Assembly: GCA_022601645.1 (NCBI GenBank)
Contig: JAJACH010000001.1
Coordinates: 62,001 to 126,000, forward strand
DNA: 64,000 nt
Source: Chlamydiia bacterium
GTDB lineage: Bacteria; Chlamydiota; Chlamydiia; Chlamydiales; Simkaniaceae
Direction: 5' to 3'
Below are positions 33,441 through 40,380 of the stretch, one piece after another. The first letter of the stretch is position 1. Every line of letters begins with the position of its first letter. Position numbers and translations under genes: made by a program. Below the pieces are notes generated by a model. That model saw only the letters and a program-made list of their open reading frames with translations. It was not told the origin of the DNA and did not search any database.

Positions 33441-33802
33441 GCTTATATTACAGTGATTCACACGAGTGGATCAAAATAGATAATCAGATCGCTACTGTTG
33501 GTATCACTGAGCATGGTCGGAAAGAACTCGGCGATATCGTTTACGTACAACTTCCCAAGCCCGAGGCCCATCTCCATGCAGGGGATGAAGCCGTCATTTT
33601 GGAGTCCACCAAAGCCGCCGCTGATCTCTACAGCCCCGTCTCCGGTAAAATCATCAATGTTAACTCTGTCTTGATCAAAGATCTGACCCATCTGAATACC
33701 TCTCCTGAATCTAAGGGTTGGCTATATCAGATAGAGCTCACAGATATGGGAGAGCTGGAAAATTTGCTCTCGCATGAGCGCTATCTTACTTTACTGAAAT
33801 AA
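33437..33802 (+). CDS. gcsH: glycine cleavage system H-like lipoyl protein
   Basis: GcsH carries lipoate on a lysine. The start is GTG at 33437, preceded by GGAGG and overlapping the stop of the previous gene (GTGA); it gives YYSDSHEWIKI at the N-terminus as in other GcsH proteins. The lipoylation site is Lys59 in LESTKAAADLYSP. Length is 121 residues. No other glycine cleavage genes (gcvT, gcvP) are in the window. LplA at 26124 is a likely partner. Confidence 0.92.
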   Translation: MSLYYSDSHEWIKIDNQIATVGITEHGRKELGDIVYVQLPKPEAHLHAGDEAVILESTKAAADLYSPVSGKIINVNSVLIKDLTHLNTSPESKGWLYQIELTDMGELENLLSHERYLTLLK

Positions 33803-33844
33803 CCTTTTGGGGATTTGTAGCGCTACTTATTTCTGAAAAAAAAG

Positions 33845-33863
33845 TGGGGCCAATTGGGCCCCA
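33845..33863. repeat. 7-bp GC-rich hairpin after gcsH
   Basis: TGGGGCC and GGCCCCA are separated by AATTG, 43 bases after the gcsH stop. There is no T-run on the plus strand side, so it is only a possible terminator. Confidence 0.4.
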
Positions 33864-34013
33864 AAGTCTTAAGTCGCCTAAAGTGCAGTGGATGCAGGCC
33901 TATCAGGGAATTTAAATAAAATACTAAGTGGTAATGTATTTTATAATTCATATTAATTTACATTATTGGTTTTCTGTAGTAAAATCTCCTCATAACAAAG
34001 AGAGAGAGGTTTT

Positions 34014-34349
34014 ATGGCGATTCCAGGTATAAAGTTAAATGTACATTTTTGTCCGCGCACTGATGCAGCGGATACTTCACGGTTCACTAAGACATCAACC
34101 TATGAAATTGTTGTAGGTGGTGATACGTCTGTGGAAAAGGCAGTCAGTAATTTATTAAATTCTGGAAGAGCCTATTATTTTGTAAGTGCTCCTCGTGATG
34201 CCGTGCAGTATGATCTATATGTTTTGAATCACATCCTAGGTTACTGTACCATGGGAGCTCATCAAGAAATTCCATCGACTGATCGTGTAGATAGTTTAGC
34301 TGTAGGGCTTTTGGGACATCGATCGGTTTGTGTTAAGTATACTGTTTAG
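34014..34349 (+). CDS. unknown 111-residue protein, member A of a local family
   Basis: The product begins MAIPGIKLNVHF, with GAGAGAGAGG before the ATG and an AACAAAG leader as in the minus-strand small genes. Strands and helices alternate, unlike the other all-helical members. VVGGDTSVEKAVSNLLNSGR matches a fragment at 35343-35414, and the general plan resembles the next two genes. No signal peptide is seen. It lies upstream of nqrE on the opposite strand. Confidence 0.68.
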   Translation: MAIPGIKLNVHFCPRTDAADTSRFTKTSTYEIVVGGDTSVEKAVSNLLNSGRAYYFVSAPRDAVQYDLYVLNHILGYCTMGAHQEIPSTDRVDSLAVGLLGHRSVCVKYTV

Positions 34350-34373
34350 GTAGTTAGGTACAATGAGGGTGAT

Positions 34374-34721
34374 GTGATAAGGATTTTTAATGTACATGCA
34401 AACAAACCCGTAGGATTCGATCCAGCAGCTTATCCTGAAGTTAGTTATTCTCCACCGTCTGCTGCCTATCCAAATGGAAGAATTTCGATGACAGTTAGCG
34501 GGAGCCAGAGAAGAACAACTTCTACTCGTGATGTTTCGGTTTTAGCAGTTTTTAATAGAGCAATGAATAGTGTTAGCGATGCGGCTCTTCGATGTGCATT
34601 TACAGCGACCGTGGTCAATCCCTATTTTTACCATAATGATTTAGATATGGAACTTCCTAGAATTACTTTTCTAAGAGGTGTATATGCTGGGCCAATTGAG
34701 GTAGACACACTCATTTTGTGA
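34374..34721 (+). CDS. unknown 115-residue protein, member B of a local family
   Basis: The start is GTG at 34374 with GAGGG just upstream. Thirteen bases earlier an ATGAGGGTG matches the true start of the 130-residue gene, but here it runs into TGA after four codons, so the original start seems to be damaged. The body (VSYSPPSAAYP, TATVVNPYFY) is similar to the 130-residue protein (VSVYSPSDPR, DAVVVNPTFS). It may be a decaying paralogue. No family is recognised. Confidence 0.55.
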   Translation: MIRIFNVHANKPVGFDPAAYPEVSYSPPSAAYPNGRISMTVSGSQRRTTSTRDVSVLAVFNRAMNSVSDAALRCAFTATVVNPYFYHNDLDMELPRITFLRGVYAGPIEVDTLIL

Positions 34722-34730
34722 TTGTGTACA

Positions 34731-34800
34731 GGCTAGGGTTGTGATGATTCTTGGTCAAGTGAGCTTTTGGTAAAGCCCATAAACGCCATGGCAAGTACGC
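34731..34800 (-). pseudogene. duplicated remnant of the nqrE 3' end
   Basis: Bases 34751-34800 match 35471-35520 inside nqrE at 44 of 50 positions, with 27 in a row identical (34771-34797). Bases 34731-34752 match the last bases of nqrE near 35410-35431, and about 40 bases between them are missing. This is a dead copy of the nqrE tail left by a local duplication. Confidence 0.85.
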
Positions 34801-34906
34801 CTATTACCATAACCAAGACCTCCAGCTTTTAGTTTGCATAGAGGTCCAAGCAGCTCTATGCTTTCTTTAGAATGCGTTGCACCATTTATTGATATTAAAT
34901 ATCGAT

Positions 34907-34915
34907 TGTTATAAG
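34907..34915 (+). promoter_or_regulatory. TGTTATAAG, variant of the recurrent -10
   Basis: A plus-strand variant of the nonamer lies 34 bases before the ATG at 34949, in AT-rich DNA. Promoter function is inferred. Confidence 0.45.
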
Positions 34916-34948
34916 ATTATATCTCATTAAATTAAGGAGTAGTTTTAT

Positions 34949-35341
34949 ATGAGGGTGTCAATGCAATTAATAATGCCTTTTACGGGTGATCTAAGAAGCA
35001 TACCGTCTAGTGCAGCGGGGGTGTTTGCTATGGTCTCGGTTTACTCACCCAGTGATCCTAGAGTAGATGCAAGCAGGTATCCTAGCGGAGTGATAGCCGT
35101 GCAACTGGTAACGCGTGTAGATGATCTTTCGGTGAAGCTTATCGAAGAAATGAATAGACTAGTAGGTAGATGTCCAGAGCCAATCCGAACGTTTTTTGAC
35201 GCAGTTGTGGTAAATCCAACTTTCAGTATTCAAAGAGGATTCGTGAGAGGGCCAAACCTGCATCGCGATGTAAGCTTTAATGATTTAGATACTCCTATTG
35301 GTGTAACATCGCCTGTGATCTGCGAAGTTGTCAATCTATAA
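34949..35341 (+). CDS. unknown 130-residue protein, member C of a local family
   Basis: The product begins MRVSMQLIMPFTG, with AAGGAG 12 bases before the ATG. It is the longest of the three related proteins here and shares VSVYSP, a middle RVDDLSVKLIEEMN helix and DAVVVNPTF with the 115-residue protein. No signal peptide or motif of known function is visible. It lies between a dead nqrE tail and the genuine one. Confidence 0.65.
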   Translation: MRVSMQLIMPFTGDLRSIPSSAAGVFAMVSVYSPSDPRVDASRYPSGVIAVQLVTRVDDLSVKLIEEMNRLVGRCPEPIRTFFDAVVVNPTFSIQRGFVRGPNLHRDVSFNDLDTPIGVTSPVICEVVNL

Positions 35342-35342
35342 C

Positions 35343-35414
35343 GTAGTTCGAAGTGGGAATACGACACTGGAACATGCTGTAAGTGGCTTTTTAAATTCTG
35401 GTCAGGCCTATTAG
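35343..35414 (+). pseudogene. fragment of a gene related to 34014-34349
   Basis: Twenty-three codons read VVRSGNTTLEHAVSGFLNSG then Gln-Ala-Tyr and stop; they match VVGGDTSVEKAVSNLLNSGR then Ala-Tyr of the 111-residue protein. No start is present. The fragment runs straight into the nqrE stop codon region, so it marks a recombination joint. Confidence 0.8.
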
Positions 35415-36118
35415 GGTTGTATTGATTCTTGATCTGTGATGAGTTCGGGGTAGGTGTCGTCTTTCGTGACTTGGTCTAGTGAGATTCCTGTAAAGCCCAT
35501 AAACGCCATGGCAAGTAAGCCTGTCATCACAAAGGTGATTCCCATGCCACGGAGGCCGGGAACGATGTTTGAGTAGGTCATCTTTTCGCGTAGGCTGGCT
35601 ATGAGGGCAATGGCGAGCCACCAACCAAGACCGGCTGCCATCACGTAGATGAGGTTCGGAATGAAGGGGTATTCGCGCACGACGGAGAAAAGGCACGCAC
35701 CGAGGATGGCGCAGTTCACGGTGATCAGTGGGAGGTACATTCCAAGCGCTCGGTAAAGCGCGGGGGCAAATTTGTCGATGACGATTTCAAGCACTTGGAC
35801 GAAGGCGGCGATGACTGAGATGAAGATCAAAAACTCTAAGAAGGAGAGGTCGATCTCTGAGCCATTTAGACCAAAGCGGTCAAGCCAGGAGAGCGCTCCG
35901 GGGCCTGTGACAAAGGCGTGGACAAGCCAGTTGAGCATGCCGGAGATGGTAAGGACAACAAAGACGGCGCAGCCAAGTCCGTTTGCTGTTTTAAGTCGGT
36001 TTGAACAGGCGAGATACGAGCACATGCCGAGGAAGTTAAAGAGCAAAATGTTTTGGATGAGCGCTGATTGGATGCCAAGGCCGAGTAGGTTTAAAAGGGT
36101 GTAGGGTCCCATCCACAT
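35411..36118 (-). CDS. nqrE: Na+-translocating NADH:quinone reductase subunit E
   Basis: NqrE is a membrane subunit of the sodium pump that couples NADH oxidation to sodium export. The 235-residue protein has six membrane segments and the near-symmetrical halves with NILLFNFLGMCSYLACSNR and ITVNCAILGACLF, where the paired cysteines hold iron in solved structures. The C-terminus is somewhat extended and hydrophilic (TYPELITDQE), in the region affected by the local duplication. It follows nqrD with 1 base between. Confidence 0.93.
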   Translation of the reverse strand: MWMGPYTLLNLLGLGIQSALIQNILLFNFLGMCSYLACSNRLKTANGLGCAVFVVLTISGMLNWLVHAFVTGPGALSWLDRFGLNGSEIDLSFLEFLIFISVIAAFVQVLEIVIDKFAPALYRALGMYLPLITVNCAILGACLFSVVREYPFIPNLIYVMAAGLGWWLAIALIASLREKMTYSNIVPGLRGMGITFVMTGLLAMAFMGFTGISLDQVTKDDTYPELITDQESIQP

Positions 36119-36119
36119 A

Positions 36120-36755
36120 TTATGATTCTTCCTTTTTCATAGTGAGGTTAATGATCCAGATCATCCCGCCGATGATGAAAAAGGCGCTGGGGGCAAGGGC
36201 CATCAGATTGGAGTTGACGTAGCCGTCGGGGTTGGCTGCGCTTGCATAAAAGCTTTCTGGAATGATTTGGTAGTCGAGAAGCGATCCAAAGCCGAAGAAT
36301 TCGCGGATGACACCAACGCAAAGTAACACTAGAGCGTAGCCAGTGGCAGCTCCTAGTCCATCGAAAAATGCGGGCAGCGGTGGGACGTTTTTTGCCATCG
36401 CTTCTGCGCGGCCCATCACCAGGCAGTTGGTAATAATCAACCCAACAAACACCGAAAGCACGCGTGACATTTCAAAGAGGTAAGCTTTGAGGAACTGGTC
36501 GACGATGATCACAAACAGCGAGATAATGGCAAGCTGAGCGATCATGCGCACGCTTCCCGGGGTAACCTTCCGAATCAGCGAGACGAAAAAGGAGGAGAAC
36601 GCAGTGACAAACATCACTGAAAAGCCCATCGTAAGGGCCACCTTCACCTTGATCGTCACGGCCAAAGCGGAGCAGATTCCAAGGACTGCAATTAAAATTT
36701 GATTATTATTCCACACCTGGTCGAGGAAATAATGGCGAAGAGGGGGCTTTTTCAT
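36120..36755 (-). CDS. nqrD: Na+-translocating NADH:quinone reductase subunit D
   Basis: NqrD pairs with NqrE in the membrane. The 211-residue product shows the family's six membrane segments, the half-repeat [15 protein letters not shown] with its cysteine, and [16 protein letters not shown]. It is followed by nqrE. Upstream, where nqrC would be expected, two plus-strand accessory genes intervene; nqrD therefore needs its own promoter between 36756 and 36902 or readthrough. Confidence 0.94.
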   Translation of the reverse strand: MKKPPLRHYFLDQVWNNNQILIAVLGICSALAVTIKVKVALTMGFSVMFVTAFSSFFVSLIRKVTPGSVRMIAQLAIISLFVIIVDQFLKAYLFEMSRVLSVFVGLIITNCLVMGRAEAMAKNVPPLPAFFDGLGAATGYALVLLCVGVIREFFGFGSLLDYQIIPESFYASAANPDGYVNSNLMALAPSAFFIIGGMIWIINLTMKKEES

Positions 36756-36869
36756 GCCTAAACAATTTATACCACCCGAATATTTTCTTCAAGGTGCCAA
36801 TTTCGCAGTAATAAAAATTTAATTACACAGTTAATTAAATGTTAATGTGTGATTATTAACCTTTAATTC

Positions 36870-36877
36870 TGTATAAT
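36870..36877 (+). promoter_or_regulatory. TGTATAAT extended -10
   Basis: This lies 26 bases before the ATG at 36903 and fits the recurrent -10 pattern of the small genes. Promoter function is inferred. Confidence 0.45.
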
Positions 36878-36902
36878 ATGGGGTAACAAACAGGAGAATA
36901 TT

Positions 36903-37382
36903 ATGGCAGCAACATTCAACGTAGAAAGAACCCCGCATTTGATTGATGGCAAAATGGCCGAGCCAAGTGCTGATCAAATCCATATGAATCTAAAGCATCC
37001 GACGACAGGTGTAGAATATGATGTAACTTTAGCAGATTTGAAGGGCATGGGTTACACACCTGTGCTTGCTAAGCTGAAAATTTTTGCACAAGATTTCTTC
37101 ACGCGAACGGTGCTTTTCCTTGAAACACTCGGATGGTCTAAAAGTAGAGTTAAGGGATATTGGGCTGCGCGTTCCGCGACAAAGGAGCTTTCGCCACCTT
37201 CATCTCCAACAAGTACAATGAGTCATGACACTTCATCAACCTCTGCGTCCTCATCTGCTGGAAGTCAGGGGCCACGACGTGCAATGCAACTGCCTCCACC
37301 TTCTCCAATGAGAGGTAGACCAGTACCGCCACCACCACCATCACCGGCTGTGTCGCGCGTTTCGTTTGACGTAAATTTTTAA
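36903..37382 (+). CDS. unknown 159-residue protein with Pro/Ser-rich tail
   Basis: The product begins MAATFNVERTP after CAGGAGAATATT. Residues 1-92 look folded (helical, with VLAKLKIFAQDFFTRTVLF), and residues 93-150 are Ser/Pro-rich. It is inserted between nqrD and nqrC on the opposite strand. The frame of the following Pro/Ser-rich gene is open from a few bases before this gene's stop; one extra T at 37376-37380 would fuse the two into one protein of about 410 residues. It may thus be the first half of a frameshifted gene. Confidence 0.65.
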   Translation: MAATFNVERTPHLIDGKMAEPSADQIHMNLKHPTTGVEYDVTLADLKGMGYTPVLAKLKIFAQDFFTRTVLFLETLGWSKSRVKGYWAARSATKELSPPSSPTSTMSHDTSSTSASSSAGSQGPRRAMQLPPPSPMRGRPVPPPPPSPAVSRVSFDVNF

Positions 37383-37465
37383 GGGCTCGGGGGGGCTTCC
37401 CGGTAAGACCACTTTCACCTCTTCAAGAGGTACCAGCGACGCGGCAGAGTACGCCAAGTCCTGCA

Positions 37466-38128
37466 ATGCAGTGTGAGGAAATACGCCATCCTGCTTTTTC
37501 ACCACCACCGAGCCTAAGTAGTTCGCCTCCATTGGTAGCTACCACAACGCCGCAATCATCATCACCAGAATCTCTAAGAGAAAGTCCTATAATAGATACA
37601 AGAGTCATCCATAGACCCATTCCTATGCTTCCTGGAGGAACTCCGAGTAGTTTAGTGACGGAACTCCTCTCAGATGATGAAGTGAGTTCAACACGATCAA
37701 GTGCATTTAATACTCCTGAGCAAATTCCACCCTCTCCTGCGTCTTCTGGTCGCTCAGTGACACCTAGGGCGCCATCCACTTCACCGCCACCTCTGTCACC
37801 AAGTTCAACCGCGAGTTCTTCTTATCCTTCGCCTCCGCCAGGCTCACCGCTACCGCTTTCTCCAAGAGGGCGCCCGGCGATGGATACAAGGGGTGCTCAG
37901 CCAATTCAGTTAGTTGCTCCACCAACACCAAGAGCTCCATCGGTTGCTTCGACAGGTACAGCGAGTGAGTGGGAGACTGATAGCGAATATTCTACCGATT
38001 CAGAACTAGGCACTACAGGAAAAGTTTCTCTTATTGCGTATACCTTTATGGTTCTGATGCCCCTATTGATGGCGCTTTTCACGGCAGGTCAAGGTATGAA
38101 GGAACTTTTGGATAAAGACTACGAATAA
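37466..38128 (+). CDS. unknown 220-residue Pro/Ser-rich protein with C-terminal membrane segment
   Basis: Residues 1-175 are extremely Pro/Ser/Thr-rich, an acidic stretch (EWETDSEYSTDSE) follows, and residues 186-207 form a membrane segment (VSLIAYTFMVLMPLLMALF) before a short charged tail. The ATG at 37466 has no ribosome-binding site, and the frame is open back to 37370, so it is probably the second half of the gene at 36903. If so, the whole would be a tail-anchored protein with a folded head and a long flexible stalk. It stops 3 bases before the convergent nqrC stop. Confidence 0.55.
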   Translation: MQCEEIRHPAFSPPPSLSSSPPLVATTTPQSSSPESLRESPIIDTRVIHRPIPMLPGGTPSSLVTELLSDDEVSSTRSSAFNTPEQIPPSPASSGRSVTPRAPSTSPPPLSPSSTASSSYPSPPPGSPLPLSPRGRPAMDTRGAQPIQLVAPPTPRAPSVASTGTASEWETDSEYSTDSELGTTGKVSLIAYTFMVLMPLLMALFTAGQGMKELLDKDYE

Positions 38129-38131
38129 GCG

Positions 38132-38929
38132 CTATTTTGCTTGCTTGAGTAGGAAGGGCCGGTACGGTTCTAAGCAGGAGCTGTAGGCTTCGTTAACGCC
38201 GGTGATGGTGATGGTCGCACCTGAGATGCCATCGACGGCGCTTTTTGCTGCGGGGGTGTCTCCCAGTTTCTCTGAGACTTTTCCTTTAACAACTTCGATG
38301 CCAAGTGGTGCTCTTTCATAGTTTGTTGAGCCGTCTTTGCTTTCGCGGAAGATGTGTTTGCCGTAGAATTGGCGTTCCCATTCTGGGAGTGCGATATCAC
38401 CGCCAAGTCCAGGGGTTTCTTTTTGGTCGTACCAGGTCATGCCGATCACGGTGTTGCCGTTTGCGGCAAGACCTAGGTAACCGTAGATGGCATCCCAAAG
38501 TCCGTAGCCGTTGATGGGGATCACGTAGCCGGTGGTTTGATCGTTTGTTTGAATCAGGTAGATGAGTTTATTGGGGAGGGTGCTGTAGCCGTACTTTTCA
38601 TTATCGCGGATGTAGGTGGCTTCATTGAGGTTGGCTTGCTCGAAGGTGGTGAGGTTCCCTTTTGGGTCGATAAGGCGTGCATGGATGTGGGTTTTGAAGA
38701 GGGATAGAATTTCGCGCGAGGAGGCGATTTTGTTTGTGGCTTTGACGGTGCCATCAAAGTCGAGGATGTTGGCGGCGATGAGGAGTTGTTTGGATTTGAA
38801 AAGTTCGCGCGCTTCTTCTTGGGGCTTTTTTAGGGCGGCGGCGAGGGTGGATAGGACAAGGGCGCAGATGAAACAGATGACGATGACAAAGGAGATGGTG
38901 CGGCCATTACCGGGCTTAACTTCTTGCAA
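38132..38929 (-). CDS. nqrC: Na+-translocating NADH:quinone reductase subunit C
   Basis: NqrC carries covalent FMN on a threonine and is anchored by one N-terminal membrane segment (about residues 11-33). The flavinylation motif is seen in VDGISGATITITGV, where S-G-A-T-x-T matches the family. Length 265 is normal. Its start overlaps nqrB by 14 bases. nqrA and nqrF are not in the window; in Chlamydia they also lie elsewhere. Confidence 0.95.
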   Translation of the reverse strand: MQEVKPGNGRTISFVIVICFICALVLSTLAAALKKPQEEARELFKSKQLLIAANILDFDGTVKATNKIASSREILSLFKTHIHARLIDPKGNLTTFEQANLNEATYIRDNEKYGYSTLPNKLIYLIQTNDQTTGYVIPINGYGLWDAIYGYLGLAANGNTVIGMTWYDQKETPGLGGDIALPEWERQFYGKHIFRESKDGSTNYERAPLGIEVVKGKVSEKLGDTPAAKSAVDGISGATITITGVNEAYSSCLEPYRPFLLKQAK

Positions 38930-40313
38930 GGCGTCCCCTCCTTAGGCGTTTTAAGGTGAGGTGGTCGATCAACGGGGCAAAGACGTTGCCAAAGAGGACG
39001 GCGAGCATAACGCCTTCGGGGAAGGCGGGGTTGATCAGGCGGATGACGATGACGAAGGTGCCGATGATTAAACCGTAGATCCATTTGCCGAGGTTGAGTC
39101 CGGGGGAGGAGACAGGGTCGGTTGCCATGAATACGAGGCCAAAGGCGAGGCCACCGAGGAGGAGGTGTTTGTAGGCGGGGAAGTCGAATTTTGCGGGAAA
39201 CCAGAGTGAGAATTTGGAGCCGTATTGGAAGAGCAGGGCGCAGCAAAAGGCGCCAAGGGCGACGGCGAGCATGGTGCGCCACGATCCGATGCCAACGCCG
39301 ATGAGAAGGAGGGCGCCGAGAAGGCATGCGAACGTGGAGGTTTCTCCCATTGAGCCGAGCATGTTTCCAAAGAAGAAGTTTTCGTTGGTGTAGTGGGCGT
39401 CCCCGTACTTGAGTTTGACGAATTCACCTGCTGTCGTGAAGTTATCAAGAGAAAGACCGAGGCCGCTTTGTGTAAAAGGCGCTGTGACAAAAGCTTGTGT
39501 TTCGCTGGGTGTGAGGGTTGAAAGGGTGAGCGTTGAGTCGTATTTTTTTAGCGCGGCTTCAAGGGTTTTTTGATTGTCTTTAGAGTAGCCATTGACAAAT
39601 GCAAGCGTATCGACGTGGATCCGTTTGATGTCAGAGCTCATGTTTAAGATGCCAAGGGGTGTTGTTTGTGTCACGCCGTCAACGTCCATAGCGAGAAGGC
39701 TTTCACGCACAACGGTTGGATTGGTGCCGACCCACACATCGCCTGTCATTTTAGTGGGAAAGGCGAAGAAGAGGAAGCAACGACAAAGCATGGCGGGGTT
39801 AAGAATATTCATGCCTGAGCCACCGAAGACTTCTTTGCCAATGACAATGCCAAGCGAAACGCCAACTGCAACCATCCAATAGGGGATGGTTGGAGGGAGG
39901 ATCAGGGCAAAGAGGATCCCGGAGACGAGGAAGCCTTCGGAAATTTCATGGCCGCGTATACTTGCGAAGAGGCATTCCCAAAAACCGCCAATGGCGTAGG
40001 ATACGATCATAACAGGAAGGAAGGCGTAGAGACCAAGTTTGAGAATTTCAAGGAAGTGTCCCTGTCTAAATGCGAACTCAAAATAAGGGGCGGTGAGGTA
40101 GTCGTTCATAAGAGCACTGTCACCACTTGCGTAGACAAATTTTTGCAACCCCGTGTTCCAAATCGCCATTAAAACACAGGGGACCAGTGCGAAAACAACG
40201 AGGATCATCAAGCGTTTAAGATCCATTCCATCACGGATGTGTGGACCCTTTTTTGTCTTTAAGGGGACCTCTCGCATGAATGTCGTAAGCGCTTGCCGCA
40301 AGGTATTAAGCAT
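38916..40313 (-). CDS. nqrB: Na+-translocating NADH:quinone reductase subunit B
   Basis: NqrB is the large membrane subunit that carries FMN and takes part in sodium passage. The 465-residue protein has about ten membrane segments, with GGSGMNILNPAMLCRCFLFF and TDPVSSPGLNLGKWIYG as family marks. The usual flavinylation segment is represented by DGVTQTTPLGIL, which keeps the threonine but differs from the S-G-A-T form. It is the first gene of the nqrB-nqrC unit and reads divergently from the AsmA-like gene. Confidence 0.93.
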   Translation of the reverse strand: MLNTLRQALTTFMREVPLKTKKGPHIRDGMDLKRLMILVVFALVPCVLMAIWNTGLQKFVYASGDSALMNDYLTAPYFEFAFRQGHFLEILKLGLYAFLPVMIVSYAIGGFWECLFASIRGHEISEGFLVSGILFALILPPTIPYWMVAVGVSLGIVIGKEVFGGSGMNILNPAMLCRCFLFFAFPTKMTGDVWVGTNPTVVRESLLAMDVDGVTQTTPLGILNMSSDIKRIHVDTLAFVNGYSKDNQKTLEAALKKYDSTLTLSTLTPSETQAFVTAPFTQSGLGLSLDNFTTAGEFVKLKYGDAHYTNENFFFGNMLGSMGETSTFACLLGALLLIGVGIGSWRTMLAVALGAFCCALLFQYGSKFSLWFPAKFDFPAYKHLLLGGLAFGLVFMATDPVSSPGLNLGKWIYGLIIGTFVIVIRLINPAFPEGVMLAVLFGNVFAPLIDHLTLKRLRRGRLARS

Positions 40314-40380
40314 GACGGAAATGGTAGGGAAAAGTTCAATTCATCGCAAGAAATTCATCGTATAGGGTAGACTAAAGGGC

